DNA of 64,000 bases from Parasponia andersonii (lineage: Eukaryota; Streptophyta; Magnoliopsida; Rosales; Cannabaceae): NCBI GenBank assembly GCA_002914805.1, contig JXTB01000342.1, forward strand, positions 384,082-448,081, read 5' to 3'. Below, in pieces: positions 26,960 to 40,486 of the stretch (its first letter is position 1; each line of letters opens with the position of its first letter). A model generated the notes under the pieces. It was given only the letters and a program-made list of their open reading frames with translations. It ran no database searches and was not told the DNA's origin. A program made the translations under genes and the position numbers.

Positions 26960-29900
26960 TGGAGAGTCTAGCCAACAAAATCCCGTTGTAGAAGAGTTTG
27001 CAATAGAAGAGTCAGTGGATGCACTTGATAGAAGATTGCAGAATTTAGAGACAATGCTTACAAATTTGACTCAACACTTTCTTGGGAAACGAAACAACAA
27101 TTATGAACGACAGAGACATGAAGAAGTTGATCCTTTTGGAAATTTTAGGCATATCAAGATCAATTTTTTCAAGATAAAGATTCTAGTGAAGACCATGAAG
27201 AACCAGCTACGCTTAGAAACAATCAAGGACTTCGGCAAAATAACTATCGCATGAAGATCGAGATTCTGTAATTTAATGATCTATTCGTGATTGAAGAATT
27301 CCTTAATTAGCTAGCTGAAGTAGAAAAGTTCTTTGATTATTAGGGCACTCCAGAATACTTGAAAGTCAAATTAGTGGCTTATCGACTCAAAGGAGGTGCG
27401 TTAACTTGGTGGGATCAATTAAAAGCGACACGTATTCGGTAAGGGAGAAACAAAGTTTACACTTGGCGACGGATGAAACAATTGATGATCGAGCACTTCT
27501 ACCTCCAAATTACAAACAAGCACTTTTTAGTCGATATCAATACTGCCAACAAGCATACTAGATAGTACAAGAATACATAACCGAGTTTCATAGACTAACT
27601 ACCCGAGTGGATATTCGAAAATCTGAAAGTTAAAAGATTTCTAGACTCATTGATGGACTTCGTGCAAACATATAAGACGAGGTATTCAAATAATCTCATA
27701 ATACTTTGTCTAGTGTAATTCAACTCACTTTGAAAATTGAAACTCAGCTCAACAAAGGAGCAAATCGTAATTCAACAATCTCTCAATCTTCTACACCACC
27801 ATAAAAATCTGATTTGAATAAAGGAAAGGCCATAGCAAGACCACACGATGAATTAGTAAGACCAACTCCTTCTCACAATCAACCAACTGCTCGACTACAA
27901 AGGGAAATAACTAACGACAACACTAACAACCCTTATGCAGTCCTGAGAGGTAATAAGTATTATCGTTGTGGACAAACAAGCTACTATTTAAATCAATGTT
28001 AGTAGAATAAACCTATTAATCTAACCACACATGATGATGATGTCGAAGGGGACGAGGCGTATTTCAAGAATGAGGAGTACGTAGATGAAGTTGAACCTGA
28101 AGAAATTATTTATGGAGATGAAGATATTTCCTTGATGATAAGACGATTGATGTATACACTAAAGAAGGAAGAAGACATGCAATGATACAACATCTTCGAG
28201 ACTCATTATATGGTTGAACAATGAGTTTGTGATCTTCTCATTGATAATAGGAGTAGTGAGAACATTGTATTCAAGACTATGATGGAAAAGTTACAAATAC
28301 CAACCCAACCATATACTGCCATGTATCGCATTGGCTAGATCAAAGACGTCAGTGAAATAAAGGTGACATCACAATGTCAAATTCCTTTCTCCATCGATAA
28401 ATACAAAGATGAGGTATTATGTGATGTTTTGATATAGATACTTGTCATATGTTGCTTGGTTAACCATGGCAATTCGATTTAAACACCATGCATAATGGAA
28501 AAGCTAACACAAACAGCTTCTATAAGGATAATATAAAAATTATTCTAGCTCCTATGAAGCTGCAAAATAACCAAACAACCTTCTTTTTGTACCTAAAAAA
28601 GTATATACTCCTACTAATATTCCTGTGTAAGTTCAAATATTATTGTCTGAATTTGAAGACATCGTTCCTGAGGAGTTACCTGCTAGCTTACCACCCCTAT
28701 GAAATATTCAATACTAGATTGATCTTATTCCTAGAGCAAGTCTACTGTACTACCACATAAGTCTTAAGGAGTATGAGATCCTACAAATATAAGTCGAAAA
28801 CCTCCTCAAGAAAGGGATGATTAGAGAAAGTATGAGTTCCATGGTTGTACCTGCACTCCTAATACTGAAGAAAGACGAAAGTTAGAGGATGTGCATTGAT
28901 AGTCAGGCCATCAACAAGATTACGATACGATATCGATTTTCTATTCCACGATTGGATGACATACTTGATAGATTGGGAGGATTAAAGCTCTTTTCCAAAA
29001 TTGATTTGCATAGTGGATACCATCAGATTCGTATTCATCCTAGAGATGAATGGAAGACTACATTCAAAATACATGAAAGACTATACAAGTGGTTACTTAT
29101 GTCATTCGGTCTATCCAATGTCCCGAGTACTTTCATAAAGTTAATGAATCAGGTATTTCAACCCCTTCATTGGAAGATTTGTCGTCGTTTATTTTGATGA
29201 TATTTTGGTCTATAATCAGAATCAAAAAGAACATTTACAACACTTGACCGAAGTTTTTAATACACTTTATAAGAATTAGTTGTATGTCAACCTGAAAAAT
29301 GTAGCTTCATGACTGATAGCTTAGTCTTTTTAGGCTTTATTGTAAGTTCTGATGGAATCAAAATTGATCAAAATTAGGTAAGAGCTATCCGAGAATAGCT
29401 AATACTGAAGACCATTATAGAAATTCGGAGTTTTTATGTCTTGCAACGTTCTGATACATGATTTGTGAGAAACTTTAGTAGTATAGCCGCACCACTCACC
29501 GAATGTTTGAAGCAAAAGCAATTCTTTTGGACAGAAGAAGTGGAACAGAGTTTTGCTATCTTGAAGTAAAAACTTACAAATACACCCATCCGTGCACTTT
29601 ATGACTTCAATAAAATTTTCGAAGTAGACTGTGATGCTTCTGGCACAAGAGTTAGAGCTGTTCTATCTCAAGATATGAAGCCGATAGTTTTTTTTAGTGA
29701 AAAGCTTAGTGAAGCCAGAAAGAAGTGGTCAACGTACGAACAAGAATTATATACGGTTATTCGTACATTACAACAACAAGAGTCATATCTAGTACAGAAG
29801 AAATTCATCCTCAATACAGATCATCAAGCTCTTAAGTACCTCAACAACTCTTCCAAAGTAAATCGAATGCATGCTCGATGGATTGCCTATATCCAAAAGT

Positions 29901-31245
29901 TCACTTTTTCTCTCAGGCATAAGTTAGGATAATTAAACAATGTTGCTAATGTATTGAGTCATCGAGTTATATTATTGACTGTTGTTCAAAATGAGATAAT
30001 CAATTTTGATTATTTAAAAGACTTATACACTAATAGTGAAGATTTCAAGGAAGAATGGGAGAAGTGCATTAGTGGAGTTGCCAAAAAACATCAAATACAT
30101 GATGGTTTTCTATATTTTCAAATCCGTTTATGTATTCTACGAGGATCTCTCAGAGAACACATCATTCAGGAGCTATATGCAGGAGGGTTAGGAGGACACA
30201 TGAGACGAGAAAAAACTATCTCATTAGTGGAAGCTAAATACTTTTGGCCACATCTTAGGCATGATGTTGAGAAATTTGTCAAATATTGTTATATATGCCA
30301 GACTACAAAGGGACAAGTTCAAAACACTATGTTATACATGTCCCTTTTTATTCTTGATACACCTTGGGAAGATTTGTTCATGGATTTCATCTTAGGACTA
30401 CTGCGAACACAAAAGGTTCAGATTCTATCTTTGTTGTGGTAAATCGTTTTTCAAAAATGGCTTATTTTATTCCCTGCAAGAAAACTTCAGATGCTACCTA
30501 TATTGCTCAATTGTTCTTTCGAGAGATTGTTCGTCTGCATGGGTTACCAAGGACAATAGTCTCTGATCGCGATAGTAAATTCCTCAGTCATTTTTGGTAT
30601 ACTTTATGGACGAGACTTGATATCACCTTCCAATTTAGTAGCACTTGTCATCCCCAAATAGATAAGCAAACTAAAGTCACTAATCACACACTGGGGAATA
30701 TTTTACGGTGCTTGATCAAAGAAAGCCCTAGACAATAGGGAATATCCTACCACAAGTTAAGTTTGCTTACAACAATGTGCCAAATTATTCCTGCAGTAAA
30801 TATTTATTTGAAATTGTTTATATTCGTCCTCCGTTGCATACTCTCGACTTGGTATCTTTACCAAAACTTTCAGGGATGAGTATTATTGTCGATCATTTGA
30901 TTAATAAGACGATCCACATCCATGAAAAAGTAAAAAAAAAAGTTAGAAGAGTCTACTGCAAAATACAAGGCTAATGCTGACAAGCACAGAAGATTCAAAA
31001 CTTTCAAAGAGGACGATTTTATAATGTTTCATTTATGTAAAGAAAGACTTCCAACAAGGGAATATAATAAACTCAAGCAAAAGAAAATTGGCCTCTCTCG
31101 CATCATTCAAAAAATTAATGATAAAACATACATCATTGATCTACCAGATAGTTACACAATTTCTAAGACCTTCAATGTTCAAGATCTATACGAGCATCAT
31201 GGACCGAAAGTCATACCTTGAGTAACTCGAGGACAAGTTTTTTTT
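26960..31245 (+). pseudogene. Degenerate gag-pol of the second gypsy element
   Basis: Collinear fragments in changing frames: gag from about 26960 with a damaged zinc knuckle near 27960 (YRCGQTSYYLNQC); protease near 28235 reading LLIDNRSSENIV, with the catalytic Asp context altered; RT 28889-29220 ([14 protein letters not shown], then VYFDDILVY after a frameshift near 29190); RNase H 29675-29932 (NTDHQALKYL); integrase 29954-30738 with a zinc-binding region (CYICQTTKG), SDRDSKFLS and HPQID; a C-terminal part to about 31245. Stops and frameshifts are frequent. Confidence 0.87.
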
Positions 31246-31249
31246 TTTC

Positions 31250-31263
31250 AAGAGGGGGAGAAC
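31250..31263 (+). other. Polypurine tract of the second gypsy element
   Basis: AAGAGGGGGAGAAC directly precedes the right LTR, the expected site of the plus-strand primer. Confidence 0.8.
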
Positions 31264-31726
31264 TGATGCAGTAGCCCACAAACATATAAGACCTAAGCCA
31301 AGGTCCAAAATTTCAAGACCCAATCTAATGAACATTTCATTGGTTGGTAGAATACTTTTGTGTGTTAGGTATTATAGACTTATTTATTTAAAATGTATTA
31401 GGTAATTTAGCTTGTTTATTATTTTTTTGACGTGTATTATGTGAACAATTTGTTTATTTAAAGTATTCTAGGTGAACAATTTATTTATTTAAGTGTGTTT
31501 GGTTGGTAGGTACTAGGTATATGGTTGTAAGTTTCTTAGAATTATTTTACTAGATGGTTTAGATTAATCTTAAACTTGTATAAATAACTTTCATTGACAA
31601 GAGATGTAATCATCTAATCTTCAATCACATCTTAGTTTTCTTTTCTAAATTCTCTTTGAGAATTTTACTCGTTTTTCTTCTCATTGTGAAAACACAAGTT
31701 AGAGCGAAATTTAACAATTCGTTGCG
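31264..31726 (+). repeat. 3' LTR of the second gypsy element
   Basis: A 463-bp repeat starting TGATGCAGTAG. It has a TATA box (TATAAATAA at 31579) at the position matching the left LTR, and ends GTTGCG where the other copy has GCTGCA. Confidence 0.83.
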
Positions 31727-33697
31727 TGAAAAAGAAAGAGTTGTATAATATCAGACAAAGAGAGTAACAAGGTATTGTTATTTATACATAAATCTGTTTT
31801 CAGATGGGATTTTTATATAAAGAACATCTCATCGATTATTACAACTTTTTCATCTGATAACATCAAACGGATTGTTCATGATATCAGGAATGGCCGGGTC
31901 GTATTATCAGACAAAAGCTAAAGTCAAATGCCCATAAAATTTCTCAATCTAAATGAAACAGAGTTCAACGCTGACACGACATACAGCTTTACTTTGACGG
32001 GCAGTGTTACATGCTCCAATACAATGCTCATAAGACGTAAGTGTAAGTTTTACTTACAATTTTGTGGACATATAAGTAACCCAATAATTCATCTAAAGCG
32101 GTCTTAGTGTAAAATGAACTATGCTCACAATCATCCATAGCTGATATTTCAGCATTATGGGTCTACAAAAATAAATGATTGTGATAATTGTCATGTAAGC
32201 CAATTTTGGTAGTAACATTAATTACAAGGGCCCTGCTAGCATGGTTGGCTATTCCTAAGTCCATTTTCGGAAATTTGTGTTATGTGGACAAGAACATGAT
32301 TTTCTTTAAGTCAAACCCCAAATAATAGGGCCTGTTCAACTCTACGAAGGGCTAAGTTTGTTCTGTCTTTTTAATTCATTCTATGTCAATGAATAAGACG
32401 AATGTGGTTTTCTCCTTGGTGGGAAAGCCCTTTTTTTCTCACTTGGTTTCACTGATTTCACCCTCTCTCCTGTTTTATTTTCTCTTTTCATTGCAAAGCA
32501 ATCTAAATGCTGTACTTGAGTCTATTATTGAATCCAAGCAGCGGTCCAAAATATTGTCAACCAAGTGAAAAACAAACTTCCCTCCTGAATCAACAAAGAG
32601 GTAATGAAACTTAATTAAATTATTATTAGAATTAGGGAGTCAGAAACAAGTGCTGACTAGTCTTTTCTTATTGTATGCAACTATGCATAGATATTCTTTG
32701 CCGGCTAAAGGAAACCACATGCATTTTGCCATTTCAGGACCGGGACAAGTTGGATTATGCATTTTGGAGGAGGATCTACTTAGAAAGACAAGTCCAACAG
32801 GAGGCCTACTACATTATAGCAGGCCCAGTTCCTACGAATGAAAAGAGTCCAATTAAGTCCAACCCATCAGTTTGTCAGGCCTGGTCCATTGGTCTTTCCA
32901 TGTAGGAAACTTTTGGATTGGCGGTTCCAGTTGCACACCTATGATTCAGATTGACTTTTGACTTGTGAGCTCCATATCTTGGCAATGGATCCAAAAACGG
33001 ATAATGATCATCTCACTTTGGACTTTTGGTCTACCGCAGAATTATTTAATAGTATCTTTTTAAACATATTAATTTGAAGATGGAGCAACTTATCTAATGG
33101 AGAACGTAGATTTGTAAGTACAATCCAAATTCGCCACTTAAGATATTTGAACCAAACCATTGACCAAATTAAGTAATGGAACGACAATTTAGTGGCTTTT
33201 TGGGACTCTTTTCTCCCGGACAAACTAGGAAATGACACACGACATTAAGGCAACCTCCGGTCTCGACCTTGTCTTTCGGACCAAGATCAAACAATATTGC
33301 AATATTTCATTTCTGTTCGCAACCCCAGAAGTCTTTGCTCTTATTGACCTCTTCTTCAATTACTGGTCATAACAAAATCTAGAAAAAACTATATTTAGAA
33401 CTTAAACTAATAATAATGCCTTCAAAGCATTCAAAAACAAGAAACCAAACAGAATCTCAACTCTACCTCCCATTAATACAGCCACAACAAGCAGGCAGAA
33501 GAGATTGAAAAACCTTAAGCAAACAACCATGCAATAACCGATCAGTGAATGAACATGAATTAACTGTTACGTCCAAAGAGAAGGAAAATCCATTCAACAC
33601 GGTTTTATGCATGATGTTCTAAAGACAAGCCTTACGTCGAGTCTAATTTGTGCCATTGCCGAAAACTTTCGAACAACTCCCTTTTTTACAAGGTGAG
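31727..33697. other. Gene-free stretch upstream of the peroxidase
   Basis: No coding sequence, RNA gene or recognisable mobile element is seen. The last few hundred bases are the peroxidase promoter; I could not pick a convincing TATA box. Confidence 0.5.
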
Positions 33698-34795
33698 ATG
33701 AAGAGGGTTCACGTAGTTCTTGTGGTGATCCCCTTGTCTTTACTCCTCCTTCCCTCGGCATTCTCTGGCACCAGTGACCATCACATGCGCGTTGGGTTTT
33801 ACAGCGACAAATGCGTCCAAGTCGAGTTTATCGTGGCTAACATGGTAGCCAGGGCATTCTTTGAGGATCCAGGCGTTGCAGCTGGTTTGATTAGGCTATT
33901 TTTCCATGATTGCTTCGTCAAGGTAAGTCATCTAATGCCTCCATTGCATTCTAAATAGCTAATTGTATTTTTTAATGGTTTGTGGCCATTAACGTATATG
34001 AAAATTTTACAGGGTTGCGATGCTTCGATTCTGCTGGATTCCACACCCTCTGGTGAACCTGTGGAGAAGGATTCACCTGCCAATGGAAAATCCCTTAGAG
34101 GTCTTCAGCTCATTGATGATATCAAGGCCCAAATAGAGGGGCAATGCCCAGAGACAGTTTCCTGTGCCGACATAATGGCATTTGCTGCTCGGGAAGCTAT
34201 TTTCCTGTCTGGTCTTCCCTACCATCCTGTCCGAGCCGGCCGCCGTGACAGCCGTACTTCACGTGCTGCTGATGTTTATGGAAACCTCCCTATTCCAATG
34301 ATGTCCGTTGAAGACCTGACGAAACTCTTTGAGAGTAAAGGATTGACAGTAGAAGATTTGGTTGTTTTATCCGGTGCGCACTCAATCGGCAAAGTACATT
34401 GCATAATGTTTAATTACAGGCTGAATCTCAGTTCAGATGATCCCTATAACCCTCCCATGGAGCCATCCTATGCTGCTTATCTGAGAAAACTGTGCAACCG
34501 GCTGAATTTAAAGACTGATGAAGAGAAAGAGAAGGTAGTTGTGCAGTTTGATCCCGTTTCATCATTCAGACTCGATACTGGTTACTATTCGAACCTGTTG
34601 AAAGGGAGAGGTTTGCTCCAGTCGGATCAGGCACTGGCCACAGATCCACAAACCAGTCGAATTGTGAGTAAAATGGCTGTTAGTCCTACATCGTGGTCTT
34701 GGAAGTTTGTCAATGCCATGATTCGGCTTGGAGACTTAAACGTGCTCACTGGAAATGAAGGTCACATAAGGAAAAATTGTCGGGGCACTAAGTGA
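33698..34795 (+). CDS. Class III secretory peroxidase
   Basis: A heme peroxidase of the cell wall or vacuole that uses hydrogen peroxide to oxidise phenolics (lignin, suberin and defence chemistry). Two exons, 33698-33922 and 34013-34795, give 335 residues, the normal family length. The start at 33698 is chosen because it directly precedes a signal peptide (MKRVHVVLVV, then LSLLLLPSAFSG); an in-frame GTG upstream at 33650 is ignored. The distal heme site is LIRLFFHDCFVKGCDAS, the proximal His lies in VVLSGAHSIG, and all eight conserved cysteines are present (KC, DC, GC, QC, SC, HC, LC, NC). Only one of the usual three introns is retained. The CP after the first Cys is replaced by CVQ. The substrate cannot be told from sequence. 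Confidence 0.95.
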
Positions 34796-35134
34796 CGTTC
34801 CCCAGCTAGTTTGGATAATTTGTTGGTTCAATTTGTGTGCTAGGTTCTTATCCTTATAACTTTGTCATTATTGTCTAGTACACATGATTTGTAGAATTTT
34901 GGTTTCATTTATGTACGTCTCTGGTCAAAGAAACCTTTCTAGGACCAAATTACTGAAGAAAAAGCAAGAGCTAAGATGCCATTGAGCTATTTGAATTCCT
35001 AACATCAGCAACTTGAGTGGTTGACAATGAGATTAGAACAATAGTCAGGATGAATATTTTTTGGCTGTATGAGGTAAAAATACAGCTTATAACAACAACT
35101 GCCTAGAAAGTTAAATATGCAAAGGAACGAACAA
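34796..35134. other. Short spacer between convergent 3' ends
   Basis: Peroxidase and PHS1 converge here. The stretch should hold both 3' UTRs; no other feature is seen. Confidence 0.5.
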
Positions 35135-37373
35135 TTACAGCGTCAAATCACCTCCCAGCTCACTGATGACTTTCTCCACTTTAATCAACATATCTGGAGA
35201 ACAACAGAAAACACAAATTATAAATACCAGGACACATGAAATGAAGTTTCAAAGACAATAACAGTGCTTGATTAGAGTTCAGAGGTCAGATATCAAAAAC
35301 TAACTCTGGACACCAGGAGATTATATCAAAAAGTTCCACATGTTCTCAGCAAAGTGCCTTTTTCCATACAAATATAAAAACGAATAGACCTAAACAAAGA
35401 GGTTTCCCACATGAAACATTCAGAAGATTACGTACCATGGAAGGAAGAATCTCCCAAATATTGCTGCAATGCAACAAAGATTAGTATTAATAGATCACTA
35501 CTTATGTATCGTAATTAATTGTCAGAATCGAAAGTATACAATGCTTCTTCAAATGCACATTCTAATAACAGTCTCAAAAGGAAATAATTCCGAAACCAAC
35601 AAATCCTACAATACCAGAAAACCAAATAAATAAACAAGAAGATACCGTGAGTTGCGACTTGAATAAATTTTCCTCAGATACAGTTGGATTTGCTGCAGCT
35701 AACATCATTCAAACAAAAATAACAAAATCATCGAACTATAACACTTTCGTGTTAGAAAAAAAGGAAATGCATTTACCTTGTTCAGCAATGGGACAATTGC
35801 TGGTCAGCAATGAAGTGAAGCTGGGAGGAAAAGCTGCAAAGTTGGTACCAAAGTTGTGAGTAGGTGCGGTTTCCTGGATACAAGACTGTTGCGCTGCTTC
35901 GACGTCTGAGCTTGCCGGCAATTCAGGAGTATAAGTCAGAGCAGGACTCATGATTCTCAAGTCCTCTGTAGCTCTACAAGCACATAAAGACCTCATCAAT
36001 ATTTCTCTTTAAAATGTTTCAAGGCAGTCTATATCTCCTGCAAAGAGATGAAATAAATTACATTCAGCAATAGCTGATTGTTTTACCGATATGGGGGTCT
36101 ATCAGAAGACACGAATTCAGATTGCGATGAAATTGCTGATCCAAACTCACTACTAAGGGGTTCAATGTTATTAACACCGTTCAATATCTCCTGGAAAAGT
36201 TACCAAACAAAAGATACCGCCATTGTCACAACTCAAGTCTTCTAAAAAGGACGATTAACAATAGGCATTGTGTTTAGTAAGTGAGTGTGTATTAGAACAG
36301 CCCACATTATGACTCTAGTGGTAACGGAGTCACCTTAACAGCATTCAGGAATGCCTCCGTTTCACAAATCGTGGAAAATCGAAAAGCAAACTTCTGGACC
36401 TGCATTGAGAACAAAAAGTAAAGAGGCTTAGTGAATTGTGACAGGACACATAGAAATACAACAATTCACACATAATTTACTACCCAAGATGCGGGAAAAA
36501 AAAAAAAAAAAAAACACGAAGAGTGAGTAGCTTACTTCCCCCATGCAATCCCTATAGCTGGCTATCACGGCTCTAGTACCCCTGGCAGGAAATCCAGAGA
36601 TGCAGGAAGATTGAGGCCAGGCAAAACGCAACTTCGAAACATAGTGCTCTTCCTTCAAAATGGCAAAAAATCACACAAAAATTCGGGGTTTCAAAACTAG
36701 TTATGCTCGAAAAATAAAAAATCCAGGGCATCAGTACATTGCTAAACAGAAAACTGCTCCAAGTTCTAAGCTACTAGACTGATTAGTATAACACAAACAA
36801 ACCTTATAAACTAAAATTTTTACTTTGCTGAAAAAAAAACAATCAATAAATCTATTGATATTCAGTATAAGATAATCAACTAAGAATTCTATCATATTGT
36901 TCCAAAAAAAAAAAATAATTATCAAACAAATCCAGAGAGAACCAGTTATGATCCACAGCAATGATCAATAGAGCAGATGAAAGCAACCGCAGATTTCAAT
37001 TCCTCGTAAAGTAATTCGAATTTTCCTTCGTTTTCTCAGAAGGCAAACAGAATTTACAATCTGAAGAAAACAAGATCGGGAGAAAGACTTTGAGCATCAC
37101 CTGAATCTTCCCAGCGAGAAAGACGGTAAGGATAACGGCGGTAGCGGAGCTGGGACGGACGAGCTGCAACCAAGCAGGAGACATGGAGGTGATCCAGGTG
37201 CCGAATGGGCGACGATTGCGGAGGTGAGGAGGGAGAGGGACGAGATCGGGAGTCGTGGGAGCCATGGGAGGGTAGCTGAAGAAGCGAGAGAACTCCACCT
37301 CCCAACCTTCTCTAATGGCGGTCGCCAACTTCTCTGCGTGCTTGCTTGGTACTAAAGCCATTGATCCCGCCAT
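35135..37373 (-). CDS. PHS1: POOR HOMOLOGOUS SYNAPSIS 1, meiotic pairing protein
   Basis: PHS1, known from maize and Arabidopsis, is needed for correct homologue pairing and recombination in meiosis, in part by controlling nuclear entry of the RAD50 machinery. Eight exons join in phase: 37101-37373, 36536-36652, 36334-36399, 36087-36190, 35777-35973, 35646-35698, 35436-35463, 35193-35135, giving 298 residues. Visible marks are the N-terminal WEVEFSRFFSYPP block, ITSMSPAWLQL, the conserved core EEHYVSKLRFAWPQSSC with FPARGTRAV, and QKFAFRFSTICETEAF. The middle (about residues 150-240) is low in conservation and Ser/Pro-rich. No catalytic domain is known. Recognition is from the conserved core; the neighbour PRS3 is also adjacent to PHS1 in Arabidopsis, which supports the call. 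Confidence 0.87.
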
Positions 37374-38086
37374 TTCCCTCCTCTCTCTTTTTTTTTTTTT
37401 TTTTTNCTCTTGGCTTTAGTATTTTTTTTTTTTTTTTTTGCTTTATATATAAAAATGGCGAGGGGAGGGCACATTTGGAAAATTAAACACCGGGTTTGCC
37501 ACGTCAGATTTTTTCGCACTTTTTTCTTTTTGGGACGTTATTAAGCGCTCTTAAAAGATTCCTGTTAGAGTTAGTTATTATGGTATCCTGTTATATTAAT
37601 TATTAGAATTTTTTTAATTAATCACAATGTTGTTCACTAATTATAGACTCAAGTTATTTTTGTTCATAAAGCTTTAACACTTTTTAAGTTGCTCTCGGTC
37701 TCGTTTTAGTCCACAAAAATTTAATTATAGTTTGATCCCTAGATTCTAAGGAAATAAAAAACAAAAATCCTAATCCTTAACTAACCGCTGCAAGAACAAG
37801 AAAATAGAAAGGTTCACCCTCAATTGTAAGAGTTACTTTCACTTTAACATCATTGCAAATTTTTTACTTGAGAAGAAAAAATTTACTATGAACGTGACGA
37901 AATCAAAGTCACCTCCTAAGGTGAATATGAATCAATATAATTAAAACTCGTCACATCCAACTGTTAAATTTGATATTAATCTTATGGAGCGTAATTTAAA
38001 GTTTATGAACTAAAATAGATTGCTTTCTAAAATTCAAATATACTCTTATGGCACGTAATTTTAATCTTATTAACTAAAATACTTGG
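37374..38086. other. Gene-free stretch upstream of PHS1
   Basis: This contains the PHS1 promoter side with two long poly-T tracts (37389-37405 and 37422-37439, N at 37406), then AT-rich DNA. No gene is seen. Confidence 0.5.
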
Positions 38087-38332
38087 TATTGGTGCTGTTC
38101 TTACTAGCTGTTCATATGTCTCCGGACTGCTGACGTGGTATTCACCAACTATCCACGTATCCTTGTTATCCCGGAATATTTTTCGCTTCAGGCTGGGATG
38201 GAGAGGCGAGGGTGGCTACCTGCAAAGACTCTCTGATGCTTAAGTCAGTAATTTATCCCCGCGGCTGAATAGCAAAAATTAAGTTTTTTCTTTTTAAGTG
38301 TTTCTCTGGTTATCTCTAGGGAAGAAACAAGG

Positions 38333-38366
<34 letters not shown>

Positions 38367-38889
38367 CTTGGAACTGGGATTTTTTGGCTCTCAATCTCAG
38401 GATCGAGTATCTTATTCCATCATGACTTACTCTAGAAATCATGGACCGGGATTACCGTGATCTCCCTTATAAAGTCGAGGCCTATTTTCCGCCGTCCCCT
38501 ACCACTCCAGCCTGTCGGGGGTGAGATTTTGACAAGTCGCCGATCTGTCAGGGTGGCTCGCTTAGTACGCGCACCTAGCCAGGATCGCATTAAATGCTCT
38601 GTCTAGGTCTAAAGAGGTGAGCTGCTTATCACGGTTTTCTGGTGGAAAACCCCTGAGGCCCCGGACCCCTAACTGTCGAGGTAAGAATCGGACTGAGCTG
38701 AATCCACCCAGGGTCTGGGGTAGGCTCGGCCCTGGCCTCAGACAGCCCATAGGCCTATGCGGTACCCCGTGCCACTCGCGTGGCTTTTAATCGGTCACTC
38801 TAGACACGTGTTGGACGATGTGCCCCCCTTGTGACCTGTCATGCCATTCAACTGCCTACATGGTATGCGATTTAAGAACGGGCCCAACA
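38087..38889 (-). repeat. 3' LTR of the Tat-like derivative
   Basis: An 803-bp repeat matching 40205-41008 by eye at roughly nine in ten positions. It contains a TA microsatellite (about 38334-38363) that the partner LTR has at the equivalent place (40455-40484). A third family member is at 63042-63878. Confidence 0.85.
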
Positions 38890-39118
38890 ACTGTCCCCAT
38901 TTCCTTACTTGATGGATTCGTATCCATCAAGTGGGGAAATCTCGCCTCCGGTTATCTAATTCGAGGGATACACGTGATTCCCCCACTGTCACTCCTCCCC
39001 AATCGTCGATATTGGGGCACGCCATCTCGTGTCGCAGTTTTTTAAATTTTTGAAATTCTAATGCCTCCGTATTTCTTGCCCTGCTTTCCTCCAAAGAAAA
39101 ACTCTTCCACTCCCCCTC

Positions 39119-39660
39119 TATAAAAGCCTCGTTTAAGCACATTTCTTACTTTACCAAAATCTCCAAATACTCCAACTTTCTCAAATCTTAGGATTTCTGC
39201 ATCTCCCTTTTTTCATAACCTTTCGTCTTCTTCGATCGCACCTAATATGATGGCCCTGAGTCAGAGTCAGAGTCAGAAACTCTACCCCGTCACAGATTCC
39301 GAACTAGGGTCGTTGAGGAGGCAGCTCTGCTTTCTCGGTGGAATTACTTTAGAGAGGGTGGACGGCCCGGCGGACTAATACCTTTACCCCTCCGCTCCGG
39401 AAGGCTCAATCGTCAGGGTGGTGGAGAAGACTTTGCAAGTCACGGCCTCGTCCCTGGTCTTTAAGGCCATCTTCTACTAAAAGTGGTATATGTGATCAAG
39501 GGGGTCAGTCTTCCCCTCGAATGGCCTGAAGGTTGGGGTTATGAAATCCTTTGGCTTGGGTTCCAACTGGATCTAATCAGCGAAGGCCGTCCGATTGATT
39601 CCTCGCACAGTTTGCTCTGCCAGATCATCGAGGTTCTGGCTGTGATAGGCTCAAAGCCTC
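39119..39660 (+). pseudogene. Antisense ORF region of the Tat-like element, with TATA box
   Basis: On the strand opposite to the element, TATAAAAG at 39119 is followed after about 120 bp by ATGATGGCC (39247) and a frame beginning with a repeated Ser-Gln stretch, then LYPVTDSELGSLRR. It is broken by in-frame stops near 39377, 39478 and 39493. Antisense ORFs between pol and the 3' LTR are known in the Tat/Retand lineage, and this one lies in that position. I do not recognise the protein family with confidence. Confidence 0.5.
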
Positions 39661-39779
39661 TTACTTAGCTCTGCCATCATTTTTTGTTTCTAGTTGGGAA
39701 GTGTACCCACTGGGCTTTCTTGGTGCCTTCTGTCCAACGTTGCTTCGGCGCGGAAAGGTATTGTCTGGCTCTGTCGCTC

Positions 39780-40110
39780 TCCTTGCATCCGTGATCTGGA
39801 CGGGGTGGGGACTTCCATCGGCGGTTGACCCTCGGACTCTTGTTGGACCTCTTCGTCAAAGTCCTCTCTTCACCCACTCCTGGCCTCGTTTGCCAGTAGC
39901 TCTTCGAGGCGGGTGTTATCTCCGCGCACTTCTACGACTTCATCTTATAAACCTAGGATAGCCTCATGGGCCATCTCTATCTTTCAGTTGGTTTCTGCCA
40001 GGGCAGCAAGCATTTGGTTCAGCTTCTGCTCCAGACCTGGTCGTGCTTTCTGGGAGTTCTCTTCGGCGTCGGGACGTGCGCTTCTGTTTGTTATTCTTGA
40101 GGGTGTCATT
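39780..40110 (-). pseudogene. Probable gag N-terminal remnant of the Tat-like element
   Basis: One minus-strand frame reads a charged, coiled-coil-like segment (EENSQKARPGLEQKLNQ, later LEELLANEARSG), broken by stops. It lies just downstream of the primer site, where gag begins. This is inference from position and composition. Confidence 0.4.
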
Positions 40111-40184
40111 CGACGTTGTATGGCCTTTTGTTCGGAAAGAGTACGACCGTGAGACTCCTATTCTTTCTGTCGCGCTTAACAGTT

Positions 40185-40201
40185 TTCCATAGACGGCGCC
40201 A
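40185..40201 (-). other. Primer binding site of the Tat-like element
   Basis: The minus strand reads TGGCGCCGTCTATGGAA three bases from the 5' LTR, a primer-site type widespread in Tat-lineage gypsy elements. Confidence 0.75.
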
Positions 40202-40204
40202 AAC

Positions 40205-40450
40205 TGTTGGTGCTGTTCTTACCAGCTGTCCACGTGTTTCTGGACTGCTGACGTGGTATTCACTAACTGTCCACATATCCTTGTTATCCTGGAATACCTT
40301 TCGCTTCAGGCTGGGATGGAGAGACGGGGGTGGCCACCTGCAAAGACTCTCCAATGCTTAAGTCAGCGATTTATTCCTATGGCTGAATAGCAAAGATTAA
40401 GTTTTTTCTTTTTAAGTGTTTGTTTGGTTATCTCTAGGGAAGAAACAAGG

Positions 40451-40486
<36 letters not shown>

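Larger units (their letters stand above)
26038..31726 (+). mobile_element. Second Ty3/gypsy LTR retrotransposon, decayed
   Basis: The element is on the plus strand, with short LTRs (about 26038-26465 and 31264-31726), a tRNA-iMet primer site after the left LTR and a purine tract before the right LTR. The internal region has gag, protease, RT, RNase H and integrase in gypsy order. RT wording (DEWKTTFK, then [14 protein letters not shown]) resembles CRM- or Reina-type chromoviruses, an inference. The LTRs have diverged more than those of the element at 103-9247, the first few tens of bases of the left LTR cannot be aligned, and I found no convincing target duplication, so this is the older insertion. 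Confidence 0.88.

Noticed and set aside
26017-31731. Target-site duplication for the second gypsy element
   Set aside because: The outer end of the left LTR is diverged and no matching 5-bp flanks (for example TCATAAC against TGAAAAA) could be found.
33008-33238. Minus-strand ORF of 76 residues
   Set aside because: No recognisable domain, no splice partners, ordinary intergenic composition.
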